The notes beneath the pieces were generated by a model that searched no databases, was not told where the DNA came from, and saw nothing but the letters and a program-made list of their open reading frames with translations. This document shows positions 50,335-59,380 of a stretch of DNA of 64,000 bases, in pieces; positions within the stretch are counted from its first letter, which is position 1, and the number at the start of each line of letters is the position of its first letter. The DNA is from Streptomyces cadmiisoli (GTDB lineage: Bacteria; Actinomycetota; Actinomycetes; Streptomycetales; Streptomycetaceae). The translations under genes and the position numbers were made by a program. The stretch covers positions 372,001 through 436,000 of the forward strand of contig NZ_CP030074.1 of NCBI RefSeq assembly GCF_003261055.1, written 5' to 3'.

Positions 50335-50655
50335 ATGGACGACACGACCTGGCTCCGGGTGCACCAGCTGCGGAACTGGCTGGACGCGCACGCCGACCCC
50401 GAGCTGAGCGGGGACGTACGGCTGTGGCGTGTACTGAAGATCGGCGAGGAACTGGGTGAGGTCGCCGAGGCGATGCACGGCGCGACCGGCGCCAATCCGC
50501 GCAAGGGCGCGTCACACACCTGGGACGACGTCCACACGGAACTGTGCGACGTGATCGTGACGGGCATGATCGCACTCGCCACGTGCACCCCGGACGCCGA
50601 GAAGCTGCTCGACGAGCGGCTCCAGCGTCTCGTCGACCGTGTGACGTGGTCCTGA
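50335..50655 (+). CDS. MazG-like nucleotide pyrophosphohydrolase-family protein
   Basis: The 106-residue protein is all-helical. KIGEELGEVAEAMHGATGAN carries the EExxE metal motif of the all-alpha NTP pyrophosphatase family; TWDDVHTELCDVIVTGMIAL carries the second acidic pair (ExxD). Such enzymes hydrolyse non-standard or excess nucleoside triphosphates to monophosphates. The GASHTWDDVHTELCDVIVTG signature is one I recall from a Streptomyces-specific MazG-like group. The ribosome-binding site is GAAAGAGG. It follows the FAD protein by 60 bp and completes the trio with the kinase-like protein. Confidence 0.85.
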   Translation: MDDTTWLRVHQLRNWLDAHADPELSGDVRLWRVLKIGEELGEVAEAMHGATGANPRKGASHTWDDVHTELCDVIVTGMIALATCTPDAEKLLDERLQRLVDRVTWS

Positions 50656-50772
50656 GACCTGTCGCGGCAACCCGCCTCGGACGGCGCCGCCGAGTGGCAC
50701 GCCACCGGGCCGAACGGGCCGGAGTTCACCGGCTGGTTCGGCCCGGGGCGGGACGCTCCGGCGGGCCGGTGT

Positions 50773-52302
50773 TCAGATGGCGACGCCCTCGATCTCCAGC
50801 GTCTGCACACAGTTCGTGTTGATCGGGATGGTCACCTTCTTTCCGGACACGGTCACCTGACGGCGGACGTACCTCTCACCCACACCGGTGTTCCAGCGGT
50901 GCACGACGCCGGCCTGCCCGCCCGTCGCCGTCGAGAAGCGGGTCAGGTCGAACGTCATGTTCGTGCGTGGGCCATTGTTGGCGACGACGATGACCAGCTT
51001 GTTCGCCGTCTCGTCGAGGGCGGCCGCCGCGTGCTTCACACCGGTGTGGAGCATCTTCATACCGGGCCGGATGTGCCGGCTGAACTGGCCCATCACGGAG
51101 AACTTGGTATTGACGGTCTGGGCGAGCTGCACGCCCTGGGTCGGATCCTGCCCGTCGTTGACCGTGAAATGGATCATCGCCCAGTCGGGGTGTGTGTCCA
51201 GCGGCTGCCAGTACGCCCAGGCCGTCGGATGCAGGGCGTAGAGGTCGGCCAGCAGGAACTCGGCCATGCGGAAGCCGTCCGCGTCCGCGGTGCCGTTCTC
51301 CGAGCTCCACAGCGCCTTGCCGGAGCCGGAGACCACCGAGTTGTAGATCTGCGCCCGCTGGGCGTCCGCGTTCGGGTCGTTTGCACCGTAGCCGTGCACG
51401 TTGACACGGTCCACGAACGCGTGACCGCCGTTGTTCTTCAGGTCGTTCCACGTCGCGATGGCCTGCGCGAACGTCGCGTCGTCCGACGCGGCGATCTCCG
51501 TCGCCGACAGACCGCGATTGTCGAGTTCCTCGCGGAGGAGGGCGAGGACGGCCTTCTGCTCCGCCGTATTGATGCAGCAGCCCTCCTGGGGGTGGGCGTA
51601 GCCCGTCCACCAGTTGCCGGCCTTGGGCTCGTTGAAGGGCTCCACGGACACGAAGTCCACACCCCAGTTGTCCCGGGCGTGGACCGCCACCCTGGCCAGA
51701 TGGGACGCGTGGTGGCGCCGGTAGGTGTCGTTGAGGTTGTCGCCGTACTGCTGGGTGGCTCCGCACGGGTTGAGGCTGTTGGTCATCCACCACATGGGGG
51801 AGTTCGAGAACAGCTCGCTCTTCGCGCCGCGTTGGGTCGCCTTGAGCAGCATGGCCCGCTGCGCCGGGTCGGCGTCCCAGTTCCACACCTCGGATGCGGG
51901 AGTGCCGTTCCCGGGATCCAGCCAGAAGCCCGCTATCTGCTTGTGCCAGGGAATGCGGCCGGGGTCCATCCGGACGGTTCCGGACCCCCGCGCCACGGTG
52001 TTCCAGCTGCACGCCCCGAGGTTGTAGCGGGCGATGTTCAGATTCAGGCCGGGCACCGCGCTCCCCATGTACGACACCGTCTTGTCGGTGAAGAGGAGGT
52101 CGGCGAACACATCGGCGTACTCGGCACTGTTGCCGAAGACCTTCGCCCACCAGGCCAAGGAGGTGCCCCAGCCATCCCAGGTGCCGTAGGTCTTCGACGG
52201 ATCGACGGTGATCGTCGAGTCGGCGCGTGCGGTGCCGGTCGCGAGGGCGCTGCCGATGGCTCCCGCTCCCGCCGCGGCGAGAAGGGTTCTGCGATTGATC
52301 AT
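50773..52302 (-). CDS. Secreted GH30 glycoside hydrolase, endo-beta-1,6-galactanase-like (copy 2)
   Basis: The 509-residue protein has a Tat signal peptide (INRRTLLAAAGAGAIGSALA to ARA). WDGWGTSLAWWAKVFGN and NIARYNLGACSWN open the GH30 barrel. The acid/base is in SVEPFNEPKAGNWW; the nucleophile is probably the Glu of LWSSENGTADADG. The C-terminal beta-sandwich ends NTNCVQTLEIEGVAI. It is roughly 60 per cent identical by eye to the protein at 21891 and has a slightly longer loop near residue 60 (NSAEYADVFADLLF). The upstream region carries the TGATAA...TTGC motif at 52386-52405, absent from copy 1. The pair may differ in regulation and chain-length preference. Confidence 0.85.
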   Translation of the reverse strand: MINRRTLLAAAGAGAIGSALATGTARADSTITVDPSKTYGTWDGWGTSLAWWAKVFGNSAEYADVFADLLFTDKTVSYMGSAVPGLNLNIARYNLGACSWNTVARGSGTVRMDPGRIPWHKQIAGFWLDPGNGTPASEVWNWDADPAQRAMLLKATQRGAKSELFSNSPMWWMTNSLNPCGATQQYGDNLNDTYRRHHASHLARVAVHARDNWGVDFVSVEPFNEPKAGNWWTGYAHPQEGCCINTAEQKAVLALLREELDNRGLSATEIAASDDATFAQAIATWNDLKNNGGHAFVDRVNVHGYGANDPNADAQRAQIYNSVVSGSGKALWSSENGTADADGFRMAEFLLADLYALHPTAWAYWQPLDTHPDWAMIHFTVNDGQDPTQGVQLAQTVNTKFSVMGQFSRHIRPGMKMLHTGVKHAAAALDETANKLVIVVANNGPRTNMTFDLTRFSTATGGQAGVVHRWNTGVGERYVRRQVTVSGKKVTIPINTNCVQTLEIEGVAI

Positions 52303-52385
52303 GTGCTACTCCCGGGTGTGCGCGGGCGCGGGTGAGGAGTCCGGAGGCGGAGGCTCACGGTTCTCCTTGTACGACAGGGGATGTC

Positions 52386-52405
52386 GACGCAAATAATTAT
52401 CACGG
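52386..52405 (-). promoter_or_regulatory. TGATAA...TTGC motif, copy 2
   Basis: On the coding strand the site reads CCGTGATAATTATTTGCGTC, 83 bases before the GH30 copy 2 start. It matches 13 of 20 columns shared by all three hydrolase-gene sites. Confidence 0.5.
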
Positions 52406-52495
52406 GTGTGACATGTTGGACCCCTGTGTGCAATAGATTTTCGCAAGTGCGCACCGCGACGAGCACCGTGCCGCGCGACAGCCGTCAACGCCGCT

Positions 52496-53104
52496 TCAGG
52501 CGCTGGACGAACCGCCCGCCCGCGTCGCGCCGATCAACTGGTCGATCAGCGCGACGAGCACGTTGCGGCACGACGACCGCTCCCGCGCGTCGCACAGCAG
52601 GACGGGCACACCCGCCGGCAGCGCCAGCGCTTCCCGGACGTCCTCGACCGGGTAGGGGTGCTCGCCGTAGAACCCGTTGACGGCGGTGACGAAGGGGATG
52701 CCCCGGCTTTCGAAGAAGTCGATGGCGGCGAAGCTGGACCGGGGCCTGCGCACATCGATCAGCACCACCGCGCCCAGCGCGCCGAGCGCCAGGTCGTTCC
52801 ACATGAACCAGAAACGCTGCTGTCCCGGCGTCCCGAAGAGATACAGCACGAGGTCGTCGGACACGGTGATCCGGCCGAAGTCCAGGGCGACGGTGGTGGC
52901 CCGCTTCTCCTCGACCCCGACCAGGTCGTCCACGTCCAGGCCGGCTTCGGTGAGCGGCTCCTCGGTGCGCAGCGGCGTGATCTCGCTGACCGAGCCGACC
53001 AGGGTGGTCTTGCCGACGCCGAAGCCACCGGCGACCAGGATCTTGACCGCGGCCGGCGACGAACGTGTGCCGCTCCTCCCGGCGGTGCTCTCAGAGCCGG
53101 CCAA
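52496..53104 (-). CDS. cvnD: Conservon GTPase CvnD
   Basis: The 202-residue protein starts at a TTG overlapping the cvnC end. The P-loop KILVAGGFGVGKTTLVGSVS and LYLFGTPGQQRFWFMWNDLA (switch II, Asp replaced by Thr-Pro-Gly as in this family) identify the Ras-like small GTPases encoded in Streptomyces conservons. AVVLIDVRRP and VTAVNGFYGE supply the base-recognition strands. It would cycle on a membrane complex with CvnA, CvnB and CvnC. It lies last in the minus-strand unit; GH30 copy 2 follows 193 bp downstream. Confidence 0.9.
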   Translation of the reverse strand: MAGSESTAGRSGTRSSPAAVKILVAGGFGVGKTTLVGSVSEITPLRTEEPLTEAGLDVDDLVGVEEKRATTVALDFGRITVSDDLVLYLFGTPGQQRFWFMWNDLALGALGAVVLIDVRRPRSSFAAIDFFESRGIPFVTAVNGFYGEHPYPVEDVREALALPAGVPVLLCDARERSSCRNVLVALIDQLIGATRAGGSSSA

Positions 53105-53501
53105 GGCACTCCCTCACTTTCATCAGCAGGTCCAGGTCGGGGGCGGCGTGGGTGACGCGGTACGGCGGGCGCACGGTGACGCGGCCCGCCTCCAGCAGGT
53201 CGCAGAGCAGGATGACGACCACGCTCACCGGGAGGTCGAGGCGCGCGGCCAGCTCCACCACCGCGACGGGCCCGGCGCACTGGCGGAGGATCCTGCGATG
53301 CTCGGGCTGCGGCCGGGCGACCGCTTCCGGCTGCGGATCCACCGCCGTCACCGTGGTGATGAGGGAGAAGTCGGCGCGGCTGGGCCGGGTCCGGCCGCCG
53401 GTCAGGGTGAACAGTCGTACGAGCCGGCCCTCGGGGTCGCCTGCGTCCACCTCAGACGCCGGGGCCGACGGCGGGCCCGGCCGCGCCGCGCGGTGCCGCA
53501 C
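53091..53501 (-). CDS. cvnC: Conservon protein CvnC (DUF742)
   Basis: The 136-residue protein shows the DUF742 pattern: EGRLVRLFTLTGGRTRPS, VDPQPEAVARPQPEHRRIL, RQCAGPVAVVELAARLDLP and RVTHAAPDLDLLMKVRECLG. The winged-helix-like core is predicted to contact the GTPase or roadblock protein. The frame overlaps cvnB by 50 bases and cvnD by 14, typical of translational coupling in conservons. A start nearer to EGRLVRLF would shorten it by about 20 residues. Confidence 0.88.
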   Translation of the reverse strand: MRHRAARPGPPSAPASEVDAGDPEGRLVRLFTLTGGRTRPSRADFSLITTVTAVDPQPEAVARPQPEHRRILRQCAGPVAVVELAARLDLPVSVVVILLCDLLEAGRVTVRPPYRVTHAAPDLDLLMKVRECLGRL

Positions 53502-53883
53502 TGAGGTGCTCGCCGATCTTCTTCACCAGCATGTTCATCTGGTACGCCACAACGCCGACGTCCGCGCCCCGGCCGGTGAGCACCACCAGATGGGCGCCCG
53601 GACCGGCCGAGGTGAGGATCAGATAGCAGTCGGCCATCTCGATCAGGGCCTGGCGGACCGGACCACCGCGAACGTCCCTGCTGACGCCCTTGCTGAGACT
53701 CATCAGACCGGCCGCGGTCGCCGCGACGCGTTCGGCTTCCTCACGCGGGAAAGAGGTGGACTTGCTGACGACCAGTCCGTCCTCGGAGAGCACCACGGCC
53801 TGGTTGACGTCGGCGACGCGTTCCACGAGTCCGGTCAGCAACTGGTCGAGCTGGGTGTGGGTGGCGGGGCTGGGGCGAGTCAT
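53452..53883 (-). CDS. cvnB: Conservon roadblock/LC7 protein CvnB
   Basis: The 143-residue protein reads TQLDQLLTGLVERVADVNQA, VVLSEDGLVVSKSTSFPREE and MSLSKGVSRDVRGG, then YLILTSAGPGAHLVVLTGRG, the roadblock/LC7 fold used as an activator-like partner of small GTPases. It is the second gene of the conservon. It is separated from cvnA by 108 bp and overlaps cvnC. Confidence 0.9.
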   Translation of the reverse strand: MTRPSPATHTQLDQLLTGLVERVADVNQAVVLSEDGLVVSKSTSFPREEAERVAATAAGLMSLSKGVSRDVRGGPVRQALIEMADCYLILTSAGPGAHLVVLTGRGADVGVVAYQMNMLVKKIGEHLSAAPRGAAGPAVGPGV

Positions 53884-53991
53884 GGCGGTGCTCTTTCGTC
53901 AGCGATCGGTGGGGGAGTGGAGAACGCGGGCAGGCGCGGTGCGCCCGGGCCGGTACGGCGGTGCGGCCGTGGTCGCGGCGGTGCGGCGGCG

Positions 53992-56328
53992 TCACTGCTC
54001 GGCGGAGGTGTCGCGGGCCTGGAGGGTGCCGCGCTGGAACCCGGCGAGGGAGGCGCCGGCGGCTTCCGCGGTGAAGGCCTCCGCCGAGTCCTCGGCGGGC
54101 GACGGTGCCTCGTCGCGCAGTTCCGCGGCCAGGCTGGTCTGCGGCACCCGGCGGGGCAACGGGGTGAGTCCGTCCCGGCGTGATGACCGCGCGGCTGAGG
54201 AGGGCGCGGGGGACGAAGCGCCGGGAGCGGGTGAGCCGGGGGCGGAGGGTGCGGGGGTCGTCGCGGCGAACCACGATCCGGCGGTTTCTGATGCGTCGGC
54301 ACCCGATGCCGTGGTTCCTGCTGCGGCGGCGCCGGCCGCGGCGAAGGCTTCTGCCGTGCCGACGCGCGGAGCGGGGACCGTCTCGCGGGACAGTGCGTCG
54401 GCGGCCTCCCCCACCACGATGTCGTGCGGGATCAGCACGATCGCGGTGGTCCCGCCGTAGGGCGAGGAGCGCAGGGTGACGGAGACGCCGTGGCGGTGGG
54501 TGAGCTGGGAGACCACGAAGATGCCGAGCCTGAGGTCCTCGGCGAGGGCCACGACGTCGAACTGCATGGGACGGGCCAGCTGCGCGTTGAGGGTGGCGTA
54601 GTCGTCCTGGGACAGGCCGAGGCCCTGGTCCTCGATCTCGACGGCCAGCCCCTTGGCCACCATGGCGGCCCGCACCACCACGGGACTCGGCGCGGGCGAG
54701 TACGCGGTCGCGTTGTCGATCAGCTCGGCCAGCAGATGGATCACGTCGGCCACGGCGTGCGGGGCCAGCGCGACCTCCTCGTCGGTGTGCACCTCCACCC
54801 GCGCGTACTCGGCGACCTCGCCGACGGCGCCGCGCAGGACGTCGGTCATCGCGACGGGCCGGCTCCAGGACCGGCCGGGCCGCTCGCCGCTGACCACGAC
54901 GAGGTTCTCCTCGTAGCGGCGCAACTGGCTGGCGATGGAGTCCAGTTCGTACAGATCCCTCAGGAGTTCCGGATCCGTGTGCCGGCGCTCCAGGGCGTCG
55001 AGCCGGCCGAGCTGGAGGTTGACCAGGTTCTGGCTCTGCCGGGCGATACCGAGGATGACTTTCTGGAAACCGCTGCGGATGTTGGCGAGTTCGATCGCGG
55101 TGAGTACGGCGGTGCGCTGCGCGGTGTTGAACGCCTGGGCGACCTGCCCCAGCTCGTCGTGGCCGTGGTCCAGCGGTGTGGTCGCGGACGCCGCGTCGAC
55201 CCGCTCGCCCCGCTCCAGCCGTGCCACCACGTCGGGCAGCCGTTCCTCGGCGAGGCTCAGGGTGGCCTTCCGGAGTCCGTGCAGCCGCCGTGACAGCGAG
55301 CGCGTGATCCGCCAGGACATCCCCACGCACAGCAGCAGGGCGAGCAGACCGCCGGCGCTCAGCGAGGTGGCCGTCAGCAGCAGTGTCCGGGACTCGTCGC
55401 CGCTGCGGGTCAGCAGGGCGTCCACCTGCTGCCGGATCCCCGTCTCGTTGCGTGCGGAGATGTCGCTCAGGGCCACGTCCCACCGCTTCTGCGCGTCCGG
55501 CAGTCGGATGCTGTGCCCGTTCCTGGCGGGATGGGCCGCGAGCACCTCGTCCTCGATCTCCCACAACGTCCGCCAATGAGGGCCCTGGAGGCTCCGTCCG
55601 GCCTGGAACCCGAGGGTGCCGTTCAGCAGCGGGACGAGCTGGTCCTCGATCAGCCAACGGCGGGTGTGGGCGAGCTTCGCGAAGTCGGTCCAGGCCCGTT
55701 CGTCGATACGCCCGGACGGCCAGGCCAGGGTGAGCCGCGCATCCTCCCGGGAGACCAGCTCCGCCGCCTGTTCCAGTGCGAACAGCGGACCCGCCAGGGC
55801 CGCCAGCTCGCCGTTGACGGCCTGGAAGAGCCCTTGGAAGGCCTGGATCTGCCGGTTGATCATCGTGTCGTAACGCTGAAGCGCTTGCGCGGGGGTGATC
55901 TCGGTCGGTTCGTCCACCTGGTCCCGGGTGAACTCCAGTTCGTTCAGGGCCTCCAGCGCCGAGCCCAGTAGCGTGGAGATCCGCGCAGGTGCCTCGGCGA
56001 TCGGACCTCTCTGCCGGACCAGTTCCGCCACCGCCGCATCCGTCTTCGCCCGGTGAGCGTCGAGCTCGTTCCTGTCGCCCCGTGGCGAAGCCAGCCACTG
56101 GGCGGACAGCCGGCGCTCCCTTTGCAGGGCGAACATGGCTTCTGTGCCCAGCGAGCCCGTGGACCGGCTCAGCTCCGTCTGGGCACGCAGCTCCGAGCCC
56201 TCCGAGAACATCTGGATCGTCGTCACGCCCCAGATCGCCGTCAGGGTGATGCCTGGCACCAGCGCCAGCAGGATCAGCGAGGTTCGTATGGAGCCGAGTC
56301 GGCGCCGGACACCTGTCCATCGAGACAT
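53992..56328 (-). CDS. cvnA: Conservon sensor histidine kinase-like protein CvnA
   Basis: The 778-residue protein has two membrane helices (SIRTSLILLALVPGITLTAI and LLLTATSLSAGGLLALLLCV) around a large nitrate/sensory domain (about residues 50-300). A HAMP-like segment (ITRSLSRRLHGLRKATLSLA) and dimerisation helices (LGRLDALERRHTDPELLRDL with YELDSIASQLRRYEENL) follow. The ATPase domain has LLAELIDNATAYSPAPSPVV (N box) and IEDQGLGLSQDDY (G1). The phospho-acceptor His is not obvious, as in other CvnA proteins. The C-terminal 130 residues are a low-complexity Ala/Pro/Ser tail, much longer than needed for the core. It would transmit an external signal to CvnB-D. Confidence 0.9.
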   Translation of the reverse strand: MSRWTGVRRRLGSIRTSLILLALVPGITLTAIWGVTTIQMFSEGSELRAQTELSRSTGSLGTEAMFALQRERRLSAQWLASPRGDRNELDAHRAKTDAAVAELVRQRGPIAEAPARISTLLGSALEALNELEFTRDQVDEPTEITPAQALQRYDTMINRQIQAFQGLFQAVNGELAALAGPLFALEQAAELVSREDARLTLAWPSGRIDERAWTDFAKLAHTRRWLIEDQLVPLLNGTLGFQAGRSLQGPHWRTLWEIEDEVLAAHPARNGHSIRLPDAQKRWDVALSDISARNETGIRQQVDALLTRSGDESRTLLLTATSLSAGGLLALLLCVGMSWRITRSLSRRLHGLRKATLSLAEERLPDVVARLERGERVDAASATTPLDHGHDELGQVAQAFNTAQRTAVLTAIELANIRSGFQKVILGIARQSQNLVNLQLGRLDALERRHTDPELLRDLYELDSIASQLRRYEENLVVVSGERPGRSWSRPVAMTDVLRGAVGEVAEYARVEVHTDEEVALAPHAVADVIHLLAELIDNATAYSPAPSPVVVRAAMVAKGLAVEIEDQGLGLSQDDYATLNAQLARPMQFDVVALAEDLRLGIFVVSQLTHRHGVSVTLRSSPYGGTTAIVLIPHDIVVGEAADALSRETVPAPRVGTAEAFAAAGAAAAGTTASGADASETAGSWFAATTPAPSAPGSPAPGASSPAPSSAARSSRRDGLTPLPRRVPQTSLAAELRDEAPSPAEDSAEAFTAEAAGASLAGFQRGTLQARDTSAEQ

Positions 56329-56846
56329 CGTGGTCCTCAGGCGAATGGGTCGGGGGCGGGCGGTTGACGGAACAGCGAGAGGCGGACGCGGGGATGGGCG
56401 TGCGGCCGGCACCGTCACAGGGGTGGCCAGATGCTATCCGCACACACGGACGGCAGGCGCTGCTCCGAACCGGGCGCCGGAGACGGTCCCGCACCGGGGA
56501 ATGGCCGTCGGCGATTCGCGTAAGGGCATCCTTCAAGACCGCGGACGGCGCCGCCCGCCGGGTGCGTTCACCTCGCCGATGGCGCAACAGCCCAGTACAC
56601 ACGGCGGTTGCGCCCCTTGGCCGACCTCCGCACAGCGCCCCGAACCAGGAGCCGACGACAGCGGAACAGACCCGGGACGGCGAGGCGACCAGCGGTGTCG
56701 GGACCGGGATTCGTGCCGCTGAGCGCGGCGCACAACGCGCACCGGTCATGACCAGTTATCCGGCGCTCAAGTCCCCTCGGCTGAAGAGCGGCAGGTGATG
56801 TGGCCAGGGTGACGGACCGTCAAATCTGGCCGTCTGGTGAAACGGA
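56329..56846. other. Intergenic region between cvnA and the GH5 gene
   Basis: No gene is supported in these 518 bases on either strand. It should contain the cvnA promoter. Short frames here lack conserved motifs. Confidence 0.5.
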
Positions 56847-56880
56847 CGAGCGCCCGGCCGGTGTCTGGGTCGGGCGCTCG
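56847..56880 (-). terminator. Strong hairpin after the GH5/ricin gene
   Basis: CGAGCGCCCG and CGGGCGCTCG form a perfect 10-bp stem with a 14-base loop, 12 bases after the GH5 stop codon. There is no U-run, but such G/C stems usually end Streptomyces transcripts. Confidence 0.7.
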
Positions 56881-56892
56881 CCGTCGGTCAGG

Positions 56893-58797
56893 TCACTTGC
56901 GCGACCACTTCTGGTACGTCTGCCCGTTGCAGGTGTTCAGTTCCAGCTTGGCGCCGCCGACCGCCGTACCTCCGCGTGCGCCCAAGCACAGACCTGACGC
57001 GTTGTGCACCATCGCCTGGTCGCTGCTGCGAGAGGTCCATTCCTGCGAGCCGTCGCCGGAGCACTGGGAGAGCTGGACACCCGTGGACGCCACGGCAGGC
57101 GACGTCTTGGGTGCGATGCACAGCCACTTCATCCCCAGTTGCCCGTTGACCTTGGATGTCACGTCCTTCGCGCTGCGTACGTATTCCGCTCCGCACGAAC
57201 CCACGACGAGGTCCGCGCCCTCCTTCGCGGAGTTGCCTTCCACGACGAGGCACAGGCCGGACGATCCAGCCGTCCAGTAGGTGGTGCGGGTGACCGCGCC
57301 GTCGCCACCGGCGTCGTCGGTCAGTTTCCAGGCGTAGCGCAGACGTTCGTGGAGCGACGCGTTGGCGACCTTCAGCGTCGCCGCCGTCCCCGTGCCCTCC
57401 AACGTCGTCAGGGAGAAGGCGTCCTCTTCGCCGTAGCCGGGCCAGTAAAGGCTTCCGAGCCCGGCCTCCCGGATGATCTCCGTCATGGCGTACATGTAGG
57501 AGACGTGCATGTCCCCGTCGCGCGGGCCGTTGTAGTCGATGCCGGATCGCGACCAGTCGCCGAACTCCGTCACGACGGTGCGGGCGGAGCAGTTCGAGCT
57601 CGTCTGCCCGGACGGGATGCCGAGACGGGTGCGCATCGTGTTCTTCCAGTCGGTCACATTCTTGTGGAAGGACTCGAACACGCTGTACTGGTGATAGCTC
57701 AGCACCGTGCCGTTCAGACGCGAGTCGCTGCAGATCGGGGCCAGGAACCTGTCGTCTCCTGTGCCCGCGACGACGACCTGGTTGCGGGGCAGCTGAGGGT
57801 AGCTGTGCAGGAACTTCACAGCGAAGTCCTTCCAGCCCTGCTCCGTGCCCTTCGGCTCGTTCACGATGTCCGCGTAGAACCGGGGGTCGGAGCCGTACTC
57901 ATTGATGAGAGTGCCCCATACCTCACTGAAGTCGGCGTCGGAGATGTTGTAGTAGTTGCGAGCGTCCGAACCGGTCCAGAGTCCGACCATGACGTTGACG
58001 TCCGCTGCGATCGCGGCATCCAGGGCGGCGCGGTAGCCCTCCCAGTCCAGCGTGGCCGCGTTGACACCGAAGCGAATGGTGTTGGCGCCCAACTCCTTGA
58101 ACTCGCGGACGATGGGAACCGCCTTGGCGTACGTATCCGCGTAGTTGTCCGCCGAGCTGAGCCCGGAAGGAATGACCGCGTCCGCCCTGAAGTTGTCACC
58201 CTTCGCCGACCAGTTCACGCCGCGCAGCGCCGAGGGCGCCGCGGCCGGCGTGACGCCGGGCGACGTCCACCGCTGGTTCGCCGTGTAGGTGCAGTTCTCA
58301 AGGGTGACCCGGCTTCCGTTCGGCGCGTTGCCGGCGGGCTTGGTCACGCACAGGCCGCTCGCCGAGTGGACGAGGGTGTTGTAGACGCCGCGCGAGAACT
58401 TCGGCGAGATGCTCTGTGTCGGCGTGCTCGCGGGCTGGCACGTGGCCGTCCGCAACTGCGTCCCCGGAGTGCGTGCGCCGTCCGCGCTGTTGAGGCACAG
58501 CGTCTCGGACATGGCCCGCAGTTCGCCCTTGGGCTGGAACGTGAACTTCTGGTTCACGTCGTTGTTGCAGGTCCAGACTCCGATGATGCCGCCGGCATTC
58601 CAGTTCACGGACTGAACGTCGAGGCATTGACCCGACTCCGTGTTGACCAGGGGCACCGCCACGCTCTGTGCGGTGGCCGCGGTGGCGGTCGGGGTGACCG
58701 CGGTCGGCGCCATCGCCACGAATCCCGCCGAGACCATCGCCGCCGCCGTCAACAACGGCAGGGCCCGGCGGCGGACACGCCGCGTCATCCTTCTCAT
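56893..58797 (-). CDS. Secreted GH5-like glycoside hydrolase with N- and C-terminal ricin-type lectin domains
   Basis: The 634-residue protein has a signal peptide (RRRALPLLTAAAMVSAGFVA to ATAAT). Residues 45-180 are ricin B-type repeats (TESGQCLDVQSVNWNAGG, SASGLCVTKPAGNAP, QRWTSPG). Residues 190-490 form a GH5-like TIM barrel: RGVNWSAKGDNFRADA, ANTIRFGVNAATLDWEGYRA, YADIVNEPKGTEQGW (acid/base Glu) and ARTVVTEFGDWSRSG (nucleophile Glu). Residues 500-634 are a second ricin lectin (GSSGLCLVVEGN, GLCLGARGGTAVGGAKLELN). The substrate is unclear; relatives act on beta-glucans or galactans. The ATG is preceded by AAGGAG. The TGATAA...TTGC motif lies 113 bases upstream. Confidence 0.85.
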   Translation of the reverse strand: MRRMTRRVRRRALPLLTAAAMVSAGFVAMAPTAVTPTATAATAQSVAVPLVNTESGQCLDVQSVNWNAGGIIGVWTCNNDVNQKFTFQPKGELRAMSETLCLNSADGARTPGTQLRTATCQPASTPTQSISPKFSRGVYNTLVHSASGLCVTKPAGNAPNGSRVTLENCTYTANQRWTSPGVTPAAAPSALRGVNWSAKGDNFRADAVIPSGLSSADNYADTYAKAVPIVREFKELGANTIRFGVNAATLDWEGYRAALDAAIAADVNVMVGLWTGSDARNYYNISDADFSEVWGTLINEYGSDPRFYADIVNEPKGTEQGWKDFAVKFLHSYPQLPRNQVVVAGTGDDRFLAPICSDSRLNGTVLSYHQYSVFESFHKNVTDWKNTMRTRLGIPSGQTSSNCSARTVVTEFGDWSRSGIDYNGPRDGDMHVSYMYAMTEIIREAGLGSLYWPGYGEEDAFSLTTLEGTGTAATLKVANASLHERLRYAWKLTDDAGGDGAVTRTTYWTAGSSGLCLVVEGNSAKEGADLVVGSCGAEYVRSAKDVTSKVNGQLGMKWLCIAPKTSPAVASTGVQLSQCSGDGSQEWTSRSSDQAMVHNASGLCLGARGGTAVGGAKLELNTCNGQTYQKWSRK

Positions 58798-58910
58798 TTC
58801 CGACTCCTTCTCCGGTCGGTGCCAGGGCGACCGTGGCCGTCGAGGTCGTCGGGCAGGGGGGCACACACTCGGATGTCCATGCAGTTCTCCAGTGAACGGC
58901 GGCCCAAAGA

Positions 58911-58930
58911 GGTGCAACAAATTATCACCG
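58911..58930 (-). promoter_or_regulatory. TGATAA...TTGC motif, copy 3
   Basis: On the coding strand the site reads CGGTGATAATTTGTTGCACC, 113 bases before the GH5 start. It is closest in its right part to the GH43 site (TTGCACC). Confidence 0.5.
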
Positions 58931-59044
58931 CTGTCATCTGATTGACCTCTGCCTGAAAATGATTTCCTCACCGGTGAACGCCAAGCCGGTGCCGCGCCCC
59001 ACGCTTCATGGTGGGACGCGGAGCTACGAGGCGGTGGCGACCGA

Positions 59045-59380
59045 TCAGAAGTAGGCGACGGAGCAGCGCGATCGGTGGGGCGTCGGCGTGGGCGCGCCCA
59101 CCCGCTCGTCACCGCGCAGGAGTTCGCCTTCGAGGGCGAACCGCTCGCCGTGCTTGCTCACTCCGGTGATCGTGGCGACCGCGAGCACCCGGCCCGCGGG
59201 GTTCACGATCTGCGCCTCGTCGTGGTTCAGGGCACGGCCCGCGTTGAGCCTCCAGATTCCCCGGCCGCTCTCCCACGCCGCGTCCTCCGTCATCCCTGGA
59301 TGCCATCCGACCGTCGACCTGCCGAGGCCGTCCTCGTTCGGGTCCACGGGCTGCTCCGGGCCCAGCTGGATTTGAACCAC
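59045..59380 (-). CDS. Small conserved actinobacterial protein of unknown function
   Basis: The 111-residue protein reads VQIQLGPEQPVDPNEDGLGR, TVGWHPGMTEDAAWESGRGI, WRLNAGRALNHDEAQIVNPA and VLAVATITGVSKHGERFALE, ending GEL and a variable tail. Sequence and codon bias are strongly coding-like, and I recall similar proteins in several Streptomyces. The alternation of short beta strands suggests a compact domain. I chose the GTG at 59380, with GAGGAG upstream, over the GTG at 59386. Function unknown; there is no obvious partner gene. Confidence 0.72.
   Translation of the reverse strand: MVQIQLGPEQPVDPNEDGLGRSTVGWHPGMTEDAAWESGRGIWRLNAGRALNHDEAQIVNPAGRVLAVATITGVSKHGERFALEGELLRGDERVGAPTPTPHRSRCSVAYF

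Noticed and set aside
53741..56749. Antisense open frame of about 1,000 codons opposite the conservon genes
   Set aside because: It is Arg/Pro/Gly-rich, has no recognisable motif, and mirrors the third-position G/C bias of cvnA and cvnB, which have clear family motifs on overlapping frames.
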